DNA from: Marinobacter salarius
Lineage (GTDB): Bacteria; Pseudomonadota; Gammaproteobacteria; Pseudomonadales; Oleiphilaceae
Direction: 5' to 3'
Length of the DNA: 64,000 bases
Assembly (NCBI RefSeq): GCF_032922745.1
Contig: NZ_CP136693.1
Coordinates: 744,001-808,000, forward strand
In this document: positions 35,670 through 43,514 of the stretch, piece by piece
How positions within the stretch are numbered: position 1 is the first letter of the stretch
Layout: each line of letters opens with the position of its first letter
The notes under the pieces: generated by a model
What the model was told of the DNA's origin: nothing
What the model saw: only the letters and a program-made list of their open reading frames with translations
Database searches by the model: none
Position numbers and translations under genes: made by a program

Positions 35670-35921
35670 CTATTTACCTTGGGGACGAGGACTTCGAGTC
35701 ACCTTGAGGGCGAGGACTTCGAGGCCATCACGCAAGGTGTTCAGTGTCCAGTAGGTCACCAGCACCATCAGCGCCGCCCCAATGACGGTAAAGGAAAAAT
35801 TATCACCCACCATCTGGCTGCGGGCGATGAACAGGTATACGGCGAGCGCGAGGACAAGCAGCACTTCGACTATGGCGTGTGACTGTAACCGGTTTTTTGC
35901 AGATCCGTTTTCTTCGGACAT
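35670..35921 (-). CDS. Small inner-membrane protein, unknown
   Basis: About 83 residues (97 if the ATG at 35963 is used) with two membrane helices (VEVLLVLALAVYLFIARSQ and FTVIGAALMVLVTYWTLNTL). I do not recognise the family. The end of the gene contains a 25-base tandem repeat (35676-35698 and 35701-35723), which puts the last residues TRSPRPQGK out of phase with the first copy. Confidence 0.65.
   Translation of the reverse strand: MSEENGSAKNRLQSHAIVEVLLVLALAVYLFIARSQMVGDNFSFTVIGAALMVLVTYWTLNTLRDGLEVLALKVTRSPRPQGK
35676..35723. repeat. Tandem 25-base duplication at the end of the small membrane protein gene
   Basis: Two copies of a 23-base core (35676-35698, 35701-35723) differ at two bases, with two bases between. 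The unit is not a multiple of three, so the second copy is read in another frame. Confidence 0.85.
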
Positions 35922-36065
35922 CTTACTGGGTTTCAACCTCTCATTTCTGACGATACATTGCATTGATTAGTGTGCAAATTATCGCCAAATATGGTCCGGG
36001 CGTCTGTACGAACTAGTGGCTACGAGGTTTCCACGATGCCGTCAGGAACACACTTTTCGGACGGC

Positions 36066-36093
36066 CAAAAAAAACGCAGCCCCGAGGGCTGCG
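36066..36093 (-). terminator. Minus-strand terminator with no obvious gene in front
   Basis: CGCAGCCC (36075-36082), loop CGA, GGGCTGCG (36086-36093); on the minus strand it is followed by eight or more Ts. No convincing minus-strand gene lies just upstream, so it may end a small RNA. Confidence 0.75.
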
Positions 36094-36312
36094 TATAAAG
36101 GAGAGATCCATGCGGTACGCCACAGATAAAAGGTGGGCACCGGAGGATTGCACAACGTAAAACACGTGACAGGACAAATTATGATCGCTTCGAGGAGCCG
36201 CGTCTGTAGGGGTTTGCCGAAGCACTCTGCCCCTTGCAAAGCCATGGGCACGCGATACACTGATGACAGTACCGAAACCGATATGCTCGGCAAACGATGC
36301 CGGAAAAGGCCC
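36094..36312. other. Interval without a recognised gene
   Basis: No coding region I can support. Together with the flanks, 35964-36312 is free of recognised protein genes. It may hold a minus-strand small RNA ending at the 36066-36093 terminator and the promoter for the plus-strand leader that follows; no promoter was assigned with confidence. Confidence 0.3.
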
Positions 36313-36408
36313 ATGACAATGCTTCAGAAATACCAGTATCTGATGATTGACGCGATTGCGCACCGCAAGGGTGAGGCATGTGCGCACTCCATGGTGAACG
36401 ACATCTAA
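36313..36408 (+). CDS. Possible 31-residue leader peptide
   Basis: Short frame MTMLQKYQYLMIDAIAHRKG and onward to a TAA at 36406, with AAAAGG just before the ATG pair (36313, 36319). It ends 15 bases before a set of competing hairpins and a terminator in front of the 89-residue gene. It is not rich in a single amino acid. Coding is uncertain; position is the main argument. Confidence 0.35.
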   Translation: MTMLQKYQYLMIDAIAHRKGEACAHSMVNDI

Positions 36409-36422
36409 CGGCTTTCGGTCAG

Positions 36423-36499
36423 TCCCGGGAGCCTTTGGAGCGACCGGGCAAGCTTCTCCGCGAGACCCCGGTTGCCCAGAGCGCCGGGGTTTTGTTTTT
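36423..36499 (+). promoter_or_regulatory. Attenuator-like leader with terminator before the 89-residue gene
   Basis: Four segments: 1, CCCGG (36424-36428); 2, CCGGGCAA (36444-36451); 3, ACCCCGG-TTGCCC (36465-36477); 4, CCGGGGT (36484-36490) followed by TTTGTTTTT. 1 pairs with 2; GGGCAA of 2 pairs with TTGCCC of 3; ACCCCGG of 3 pairs with 4 to form the terminator. The pairings 1:2/3:4 and 2:3 exclude each other. There is too little room between the terminator and the next gene's SD for a separate promoter. Confidence 0.55.
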
Positions 36500-36527
36500 G
36501 CAGCCGCAAAACGACAAGGAGAAGATC

Positions 36528-36797
36528 ATGAAGAGACATCCGACAAAAGCAGCAAACCAGCCGGCAAGCAGCCGCACGGGGCCTATTCGGCGCCCGGAAA
36601 AGCTGCCTCTGCTGGATGCCATCTGCAAAAAACTGAACCAGCGCGTCAACCTGGACGACGAACAACGGGTGCTGGGGCTGTATGAGCGAGGCTGGATATT
36701 CAAGGGTGTTCTGGGCAATCTGAACGATGGCGAGGCACGATACGTGCGTGCTCTTGCCACTCGCTACGGTTCCTGGATCGCCCGCCAGGTTGCGTAA
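36528..36797 (+). CDS. Small basic protein, unknown
   Basis: 89 residues, rich in Arg and Lys at the N-terminus (MKRHPTKAANQPASSRTG), then a helical region (LLDAICKKLNQRVNLDDEQR, VRALATRYGSWIARQVA). No signal peptide or membrane segment. I do not recognise the family. AGGAG lies 6 bases before this ATG. A terminator-bearing leader directly upstream implies its expression is conditional. Confidence 0.75.
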   Translation: MKRHPTKAANQPASSRTGPIRRPEKLPLLDAICKKLNQRVNLDDEQRVLGLYERGWIFKGVLGNLNDGEARYVRALATRYGSWIARQVA

Positions 36798-36821
36798 TGG
36801 GAAACCCGATGGGCCGAACCG

Positions 36822-37235
36822 TCAATGCTGGCGGTTCAGTCCCTGTATCATGGCGGCATCGCCGCCGTGCACCATGGCGTAGTTGTTCACCACGTCGTGA
36901 ATTTTTTCCTGGGAATAGGGTTTGACCACGTAACCGTTGGCCCCGGCACTGATTGCTTTCTGGATGCTGTCGATGGAGTCATCCGCTGTCACTAAAACAA
37001 TGTGCTGATCCTTGCGCTTGGCCTTGAACTCCTCCATCAACTGATGACCGTTGCCGTCCGGCAGCCCCAGGTCCAGCAAGATGATCTGGAAGACGTCAGC
37101 CTCAAAGGCAGCCCTGGCACCCGCAATGTCCGGACACTCAACCACGCTGCTTGCACCTGCCGTGTAGAGCATGTCTACCAACCGCTCCCTCATGACCGGC
37201 TCGTCTTCCACCACCAATATTCTCATATCACTCAT
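36822..37235 (-). CDS. Single-domain response regulator (CheY-like)
   Basis: 137 residues, one receiver domain: acidic pair EDE at 10-12, phospho-acceptor D55 in ILLDLGLPDGNG, Thr/Ser switch in VLVTADDS and Lys in GYVVKPYS. No output domain, so it works by protein contact or phosphotransfer. AGGAGG lies 6 bases before the ATG. It is the last gene of an operon with a membrane protein and a large hybrid kinase that ends in an HPt domain, a likely phosphate donor. Confidence 0.9.
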   Translation of the reverse strand: MSDMRILVVEDEPVMRERLVDMLYTAGASSVVECPDIAGARAAFEADVFQIILLDLGLPDGNGHQLMEEFKAKRKDQHIVLVTADDSIDSIQKAISAGANGYVVKPYSQEKIHDVVNNYAMVHGGDAAMIQGLNRQH

Positions 37236-37280
37236 ACCCCGCCTCCTGATTCTATTTTATACCCGGCCCCACAAGGCACT

Positions 37281-37841
37281 TCAAAGGGAATCACCGCCGG
37301 TTCGCCGGGGAATCGCCAGCGGCTCATGCTGGGCAGTGGCTGGCGCAGGTTCTCCAGTCTCGTCCAGGCGAGCGCCAGCAGTGCGGGACGAACTGGCGTT
37401 TACCCCGCCGGACCGGGTCAGAATATTACTGATACTGACGGCCGTGGTGTAGAGGGAAATCGCGATGATCAGCAGGATAGGCTGCACAAACGCCACGAAC
37501 CCGGGCACTTCGCGATGACCAGCGATACTGAGCATAAGGATGATGGCCGGCCCCAACACTACAAACAGCGTCAATGCGATAAAGAACACAATACGCTCCT
37601 TGAAACGGCCCAAGTCGCGGTTACTGACCAGCCCCAGCACAAATTTTCCGATGGCCAGCCCGGCCAGTATCGCAGCCGCAATGCTCAGATCGGGCCTGAG
37701 TAGCGTCTCATAAAGCTGGCCATCCCATAACCGTTGCATGCTGATGACCAGGAACGGAAAGAGGACAAACAGAATGTCGGCGTAGGTGCCATACATCATA
37801 CTCAGCGAGTGCTGTTCGCTTTGCTGGAGGTTTTCACTCAT
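37281..37841 (-). CDS. Membrane protein in a two-component operon, unknown
   Basis: About 186 residues with four predicted membrane helices (ILFVLFPFLVISMQRLW, LSIAAAILAGLAIGKFVLGL, IVFFIALTLFVVLGPAIILM, ILLIIAISLYTTAVSISNIL) and a hydrophilic C-terminal tail. I do not recognise the family. It sits between the hybrid kinase (43 bases) and the response regulator (45 bases), all on one strand, so a role in signal input or as the target of the response regulator is possible. ATG 37841 is chosen over TTG 37844. Confidence 0.75.
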   Translation of the reverse strand: MSENLQQSEQHSLSMMYGTYADILFVLFPFLVISMQRLWDGQLYETLLRPDLSIAAAILAGLAIGKFVLGLVSNRDLGRFKERIVFFIALTLFVVLGPAIILMLSIAGHREVPGFVAFVQPILLIIAISLYTTAVSISNILTRSGGVNASSSRTAGARLDETGEPAPATAQHEPLAIPRRTGGDSL

Positions 37842-37884
37842 CAATCACGATTCCTGTTTTTATCGGTAGCCGAAATGTCGGTTG

Positions 37885-40800
37885 TCATAGACGTGCCTCC
37901 CGCCCCTGCAATGCCCTGTCGATCATGTCAGCCAGGGCTTGCAGCTGGCTGTGAACGTGGTCCCAGTCACGGTCTTCAACGTTTACGCAAGCCTCCAGTT
38001 TCCCTGCCTGCCGTGTCATGTCAGGGTAGCCCATGGCGCCGGCGGTGCCTTTGATCTGATGGGCTTCCGATGCCAATCGCTGCTGATCACGACGCGCGGC
38101 TGCGGCTTCCATGGCCACTTTTCGGGACGCCAACCCATCGAGGAAGCGTTCGACCAGGTGACCAATGTCCTCATCCTCCGTCGAGTCTCTGCTCGGGCCA
38201 TTGGACTCTGGGAGGAAATGGTCCAGCGTGCTCAGCAAATGCCTACTGTCGATGGGTTTGTTCAATACTCCATTGCACCCGGCCGCCATCAACGCATCGG
38301 TTTCCGACTGGTCACCGGCGGTGAAGGCAATAACTGGCCGGCGGAAGCCCGTCTGCCGCAGTAACCGGGTAGCCTCCACTCCGTCCAGACCCGGCATATG
38401 GCGGTCCATCAGCACCATCTGCACCGATTCGGACAGCGCCGTTCGGACCGCATCATCGCCACTGGCAACGGTGATGACATCCAACCCCTGGGCCCCGAGC
38501 ATGCGCTCCACCAGACGACGGTTGTCCTCGTTGTCCTCCGCGACCAGTATTGTGCCGCAATAGCGCCGGTGGCCATCGGATTCACTCTCCGGCCGCACCA
38601 CCAGATATCTGGCCATGACTTCGTAGAAACGCTGTTTGTCGATGGGTTTGGCCAGATGGTCATTACAGCCTGCGAGGCGATAGTCTGCAATATCCTCCGC
38701 CATCACGTTGGCCGTCAACGCAATGACCGGGATATTCAGGCCAGCCTCACGAATGGCCGCCGTTGCATCCCGACCGTTCATGATCGGCATCTGTATGTCC
38801 ATCAGAATCAGATCAAAGGGCTCCCTCAGCGCCAGATCCAGTGCTTCAGCACCATTGCCGACATGGACCAGCTCAGCGCCCGTGCGACCCACCAGCAGGG
38901 ACACCAGGCGACGATTCACGTCATTGTCCTCCGCCAGCAGGATACGGCCGGAAAGCCTTGGCGCAAGCACCATGGGAATGCTGCGCCGACGTTGCGACAA
39001 TTCCGACGCGTCGCGCAGAAAGTGGACATCCTCCAATGGGCCGGTGGCGATGGAAAGCTCAAACTCACTGCCTTCGCCATACGTGCTGGAAACGGATATG
39101 TTGCCACCCAGCAACTCCGCCAGCCGACGGGAAATGCTCAACCCGAGACCGGTTCCTCCATATTGCCGGGCAATCGCGGCGCTACCCTGGGCGAACGGGT
39201 CAAACAGCCGGCCCAACTGTTCGGGTTTCATGCCGATGCCGGTGTCCACCACCCTGGCCGCCAGGGCCTGGCGCTCACGATCACATCGAACATTCAGAGA
39301 AATAGAACCATTTTCCGTGAACTTAAGCGCATTTCCGCACAGATTGATGATGATTTGCCGGAAACGAGTTGGGTCCGTTGCAACCTTTTCGGGCAGGGGA
39401 TACTCACAGATGATATGAAACGCCAGCCCCTTTTCCCGCGCCCTGGGTGCGAAGAAAGCGCGGATCTCATCAAGCAGTTCCGGCAAATTAACCGACACAA
39501 TATCCACATCCAGTTTGTTGGCGTCGATCTTTGAGTGATCCAGGATATCGTTGATCAGGTCCAGCAGGTGACGGCCACTGCGCACCACCGTTTCCGCACT
39601 GGTGTGTTTCTCCCTCTCGGTCAGGTCCGGATCAAGTAGGGTTTCGCCATAACCGATAATCGCCGCCAGCGGTGTGCGGATTTCGTGGCTCATGTTGGCC
39701 AGGAACTGGCTCTTGGCTTCGGCCGAATTGCGCGCCAGTTCTTTTTCCAGGCGTTCCTGCTCCCGCTCCCGCTCGATACGCTGGCGTTGGTGGCGCTCGG
39801 TGGCATCAATACAGGTGCCCTCAAGATGGGCGGGATCGCCATCGGGGGTATACACGGTATGTAACGAAATGGTGGCCCAGCGCTCTGCACCGGAACGGGT
39901 GTAATACCGCGCTTCGATACCCTTGACTGTGCCCCGGGATTCCAACTGCCCAATCACCCAGCGGCGCACGCGCTCATCCGCAAAACAGGTTTCCAGGGCG
40001 TCTGGATCAAGATCCAGCAGCTCCCGGCTACTGGTATAGCCCATCAACCTTGCCATGGCGGGGTTGGCGGTGACGAAACGCCGGTTCAGTGACATCTGGA
40101 ACACGCCCTCTATGGCGTTGTCGAACAGCGACTGGTATCGACGCAGGTTGGCCAGCGCTCTCTGGCTCCAGCCCAGTGCTTCGCCCTGCACCTGTTTGAT
40201 CCGGTCAGCCAGGGCAAAGGAGAACAGGATAATCTGGGCCGTCAGGCCGAACTGCGGGGCGTAGGAGGTGAACATGTTCAACGGCAGGTAGCCCATCACG
40301 GTCAGGCCATAGATACCGAAACCCACCAGCGCCAGGGTCCAGGCAAAAAAGTAGGAGCGCGCAGCCGGGTTGTAATAGCGCCAGGACAGGTAACTGACCA
40401 CAATCAGGATAATGCAGAGCAGGATCGACGCCAGCACGATCCACTCCATCGCCGTGTGGTAGGGCAGGAACAGGGATAGCACAAAGGTCGCCACAATGGC
40501 GTACAGGCAAAGCTGGATCACCTTGTCCAGGTCCGCCGACCGCTCCCGGGTTTCCAGCAGGGACCGGGCCATCAACAGACCCCAGAACCAGGTATTGATG
40601 ATCTGGTAATGGAGGTATTCTTTGTGCAGTAGAGCGGGGCGATTCTCCAGTAGCTGGATACCGTGCACCTGCTCAGTAGCTATGAATACCGCGGCCGATA
40701 CCAGGTACAACACGTAGTAAATATTGCTGCGTTCGCGAACGGACACGGCTACAAACAGGTTGTAAGCGAGAATGGCCAGAATGCTGCCAAACAGAATACC

Positions 40801-41406
40801 CCGCACGGCTTCATCGACTGACACCCTCTCGATATAGGCATCGGGGTGCCACAGGGTGATCGGCAGGCGGAAGGTATTGGTATTGGTAATGCGCAAATAG
40901 ATGCGAGTTGAACTTCCCGGTTCCAGTGACAATCGGAACGTGGGGTTGGGCACCGCCAGGTCACGCCCGGACCAGTCGCCCTCATAGCCCGCACGGCGCT
41001 GCTCTATCAGCTCGCCATCCCGAACCAGGTAGAGCACCACCTCATCCACCAGTGGCAGGGCCAGCTCCAGTATCCAGTCTGTCAGCGCTGCGCCAGCTCC
41101 TACCTCGACATCAAATCTGGCCCAATAAGCAGATTCCGTGTAGCCAAAATTCAGCACACCGCCCTCATGACGGGTGAAAGGCGCGGTATCTCCACTCAGG
41201 ATGTCGTTGAAATCGAGGGTGTGCTCCGGGTCCTCCAGGTACCAGATACAACTACCCAGATCACGCACACTGCTGGTGGCGCTGTTCAGAACAATCTCGC
41301 CGTCCTGGCATCGTTCCTGCGCCACGGCGGAGGCCGGAATAACAATAGCCAGAACCGCAAGCGCGATGAAACGGAGCCATCGGACGTGGCATTCCCATTG
41401 CTGCAA
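37885..41406 (-). CDS. Hybrid sensor histidine kinase (7TMR-DISM, PAS, HisKA, HATPase, two receivers, HPt)
   Basis: 1173 residues. Signal peptide (1-29), extracellular 7TMR-DISMED2 jelly-roll domain (~35-190), seven membrane helices (~205-405), PAS domain (~425-550), HisKA with SHEIRTPLAAIIGYGE (His near 573), HATPase (NLCGNALKFTENG, DTGIGM, GGTGLGLSIS), receiver 1 (LILMDIQMP, Asp near 869), receiver 2 (MVLMDRHMP, Asp near 998) and HPt (AHQIKGTAGAMG, His near 1113). DISMED2 domains often sense carbohydrate-like ligands. The start is TTG with GGAG 8 bases upstream. Divergent from a lipoprotein gene. Confidence 0.92.
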   Translation of the reverse strand: MQQWECHVRWLRFIALAVLAIVIPASAVAQERCQDGEIVLNSATSSVRDLGSCIWYLEDPEHTLDFNDILSGDTAPFTRHEGGVLNFGYTESAYWARFDVEVGAGAALTDWILELALPLVDEVVLYLVRDGELIEQRRAGYEGDWSGRDLAVPNPTFRLSLEPGSSTRIYLRITNTNTFRLPITLWHPDAYIERVSVDEAVRGILFGSILAILAYNLFVAVSVRERSNIYYVLYLVSAAVFIATEQVHGIQLLENRPALLHKEYLHYQIINTWFWGLLMARSLLETRERSADLDKVIQLCLYAIVATFVLSLFLPYHTAMEWIVLASILLCIILIVVSYLSWRYYNPAARSYFFAWTLALVGFGIYGLTVMGYLPLNMFTSYAPQFGLTAQIILFSFALADRIKQVQGEALGWSQRALANLRRYQSLFDNAIEGVFQMSLNRRFVTANPAMARLMGYTSSRELLDLDPDALETCFADERVRRWVIGQLESRGTVKGIEARYYTRSGAERWATISLHTVYTPDGDPAHLEGTCIDATERHQRQRIEREREQERLEKELARNSAEAKSQFLANMSHEIRTPLAAIIGYGETLLDPDLTEREKHTSAETVVRSGRHLLDLINDILDHSKIDANKLDVDIVSVNLPELLDEIRAFFAPRAREKGLAFHIICEYPLPEKVATDPTRFRQIIINLCGNALKFTENGSISLNVRCDRERQALAARVVDTGIGMKPEQLGRLFDPFAQGSAAIARQYGGTGLGLSISRRLAELLGGNISVSSTYGEGSEFELSIATGPLEDVHFLRDASELSQRRRSIPMVLAPRLSGRILLAEDNDVNRRLVSLLVGRTGAELVHVGNGAEALDLALREPFDLILMDIQMPIMNGRDATAAIREAGLNIPVIALTANVMAEDIADYRLAGCNDHLAKPIDKQRFYEVMARYLVVRPESESDGHRRYCGTILVAEDNEDNRRLVERMLGAQGLDVITVASGDDAVRTALSESVQMVLMDRHMPGLDGVEATRLLRQTGFRRPVIAFTAGDQSETDALMAAGCNGVLNKPIDSRHLLSTLDHFLPESNGPSRDSTEDEDIGHLVERFLDGLASRKVAMEAAAARRDQQRLASEAHQIKGTAGAMGYPDMTRQAGKLEACVNVEDRDWDHVHSQLQALADMIDRALQGREARL

Positions 41407-41544
41407 AATGTGATCTCCGCGAGGGCAGATGCCTTTTTTATGGTTTATTGTCAGCAGTCACGCAGGTGCCGAACGAATTCAGCGGCACCCTGGCTAAACA
41501 CTTTAGCGTTTTACCAACAACGACGCATCTCAGGGTCACTTGAA

Positions 41545-42549
41545 ATGAGACATTCCTGCATTTTCGCCGCCATTCCTCTGCTTGCCCTGACATTGGCCGG
41601 CTGTGAGCCGGACGACTCCTCCGACAGCAATTACATCAATCCGGCGGCCAGTGTGTCGTTGTCTTTCGAGAGTTTTACAGTCGGGGACGAAGATGGCCTG
41701 CCACCGGTACTGCCACAGACCACTTTCTACGATGTATATCGGGGCATTGAACCCGCGGATGGCGAGAACGACGAAGGTGTGGTCGCCCAGCTCCGCGATC
41801 GCTTCGAACTGCTGATGGGATTGACGCCAAGTGATGATGGGACAACCTACACCCACGCGCGAAATCCGATGGACTTCCTCCACTACGTTATCAGCACGAA
41901 TCAGGTGAACACCTTCAATGATGGCCGGCGGCTGATGCGCGACAGCATCACTCAGGGCGAGGGTTCCCGTTACAATACTCCTGCCAACGATGCACTGATC
42001 CGATTTACCGAAACCGGCAACAACAATGGCGAACCGCCCGAGCCGGATCAGATCTGGGTGTACGTCCTGCTCGACTGGACCAGCAACCCGCAGCTCAACA
42101 AGGTTTTCCGGGCGGCCCAGTTTGTCGCCAGGGAACCCGCCGATGACGACACATCTCCCCCGGAGGTGAACAGCGCAGTCTGGAGCGGCCGTTTTCACGG
42201 TCCGGATTTTTCCGTCAGCGGTTACAACCAGCCTGAGTATGCCGTCATCAGCCTGACGGGACGGGAATTTGGCAATGCGGAAATGCGGCAGGAGTTTATT
42301 GGCAACAAACGCGACACGCTGTCACTGACACAGACCTCGGGGATAACCATTGACGGTGAAGAGCCCGATTGTATACGGGTGGATGTGAACTATGAGAACG
42401 CCAGGGTGCGTGTGTTCACATCCTCTGATGAGCCGCCCAGCACCACCAATACCGAGGGCACGACACCCAACCCTGCCCACTGCGGCAACCAGCAGAGCGG
42501 TGACGAGGCGATTGTCTACGAGTCCGTGGTCATCAGCGAGCGTCAGTAA
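41545..42549 (+). CDS. Predicted lipoprotein, unknown
   Basis: About 334 residues. Signal MRHSCIFAAIPLLALTLAGC with lipobox LAGC, then Glu/Asp after it (retained or outer-membrane sorting is not clear). The mature protein has no motif I recognise; it is rich in Asp, Asn and Thr, with a C-terminal cysteine pair region. The divergent position to the hybrid kinase suggests a linked role at the cell surface. The frame is open to 41167 but only this ATG gives a lipoprotein signal. Confidence 0.78.
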   Translation: MRHSCIFAAIPLLALTLAGCEPDDSSDSNYINPAASVSLSFESFTVGDEDGLPPVLPQTTFYDVYRGIEPADGENDEGVVAQLRDRFELLMGLTPSDDGTTYTHARNPMDFLHYVISTNQVNTFNDGRRLMRDSITQGEGSRYNTPANDALIRFTETGNNNGEPPEPDQIWVYVLLDWTSNPQLNKVFRAAQFVAREPADDDTSPPEVNSAVWSGRFHGPDFSVSGYNQPEYAVISLTGREFGNAEMRQEFIGNKRDTLSLTQTSGITIDGEEPDCIRVDVNYENARVRVFTSSDEPPSTTNTEGTTPNPAHCGNQQSGDEAIVYESVVISERQ

Positions 42550-42797
42550 ATGGCCCGGTCCTGCATGTCCCAGTTCTTGAGGAACCCCTTCTTGCGGTCA
42601 ATCATGCGCTCATAGGTCGAGATCATGATGGCGGCGTGGGGGGCTTTGGTCAGTCGGAGGGTTTCAATGCGGCGCTCAAGGCGCGCCACTTCAGTACTGA
42701 CCTGCTGACAGACGTGTGACCGAACACTGTCGTGGTGGTCAAGCTTGACCGGGCGTGGCTGCTCCTGCCCAGACTGTGGCTGCGTGTGCTTATCCAT
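42543..42797 (-). CDS. Small helical protein, unknown
   Basis: About 84 residues, no signal peptide. The central part is a likely coiled coil or helical hairpin (VCQQVSTEVARLERRIETLR), ending KKGFLKNWDMQDRAIY. Family not recognised. AGAGGA lies 5 bases before ATG 42797. Its last 7 bases overlap the end of the convergent lipoprotein gene. Confidence 0.65.
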   Translation of the reverse strand: MDKHTQPQSGQEQPRPVKLDHHDSVRSHVCQQVSTEVARLERRIETLRLTKAPHAAIMISTYERMIDRKKGFLKNWDMQDRAIY

Positions 42798-43161
42798 GAT
42801 CGTCCTCTTCCACTGAGTGTCCAATGATCAATACGCCGAAACCGATGATTCCGCCCACGTTTCAATGGCTCTTTTGGCCGGGCTGGAAGTCCTTTTATCC
42901 TTTTGTTTCGTCGGGCTTTTATTAAGCCCCGGTACATACTGTAGCAGGCGTTGTCCACGTTGTATGATTTGACGTAATTCTGCACAACTGTCGGACAAAA
43001 CTCAATAAAAATGAATAGAGTTTCATATTTGTTGCAGTGAATACGACTCCGCTACCCAAACCACACGCACAAACCCCTGCTATAGTTCCCTTCAGATCAC
43101 AACACAATGCGCATCCGTTTGCCATAACGCCCCCATTCCATCCGGGCCAGGAAGACCGCTT
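42798..43161. other. Gene-free interval
   Basis: 364 bases. A stem GGGCTT (42913-42918) / AAGCCC (42924-42929) is present without a T run. A TATAGT near 43080 could be a -10 box for the next gene, without a clear -35. Nothing else seen. Confidence 0.35.
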
Positions 43162-43506
43162 ATGAACCAGACATCCGTTGCCGATACACTAAGGGAATAC
43201 CTTTCCCTACTGGAGCTGCTTGACGATGCCTACTGGGAAGCGAGCTCCATTCAGCACAAGGACATGCTTTACGACATCATCAGCATCTTCAGTCAGGAAG
43301 TGGCCGAGATCAACAAGCTCAGCGTCATGGACCACCATTATCCTTACGAAGTTATCACTGAAGGTATCCGGCGGGTGGTCCCCAAGCTGGAGCGGCTGGA
43401 TGAAAACCGCGAGGAAGTAATCCAGCGAACCCAGACGCTAACCGATTTCCGGGATATCCTGTCGTCTGTGCTGGGGATACTGGAGGAACAACTCGCGACC
43501 CTTTGA
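43162..43506 (+). CDS. Conserved-looking small protein, unknown
   Basis: 114 residues, acidic, mostly helical (EYLSLLELLDDAYWEASSIQ; LERLDENREEVIQRTQTLTD). No signal peptide or membrane segment. I do not recognise the family. AGGA lies 9 bases before the ATG. It is tail-to-tail with the beta-lactamase-like esterase gene, 8 bases apart. Confidence 0.7.
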   Translation: MNQTSVADTLREYLSLLELLDDAYWEASSIQHKDMLYDIISIFSQEVAEINKLSVMDHHYPYEVITEGIRRVVPKLERLDENREEVIQRTQTLTDFRDILSSVLGILEEQLATL

Positions 43507-43514
43507 GGGGTCAG

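Noticed and set aside
36260..36277. CTGATGA followed by GAAA, like a hammerhead ribozyme core
   Set aside because: Only seven bases lie between the two boxes, too few for stem II, and no flanking stems I and III were found.
36013..36387. 124-codon minus-strand frame through the orphan terminator
   Set aside because: It reads through a strong terminator, lacks a good ribosome site and has no recognisable features.
42913..42929. GGGCTT/AAGCCC stem as a terminator
   Set aside because: No run of Ts on either side and no gene ending close by.
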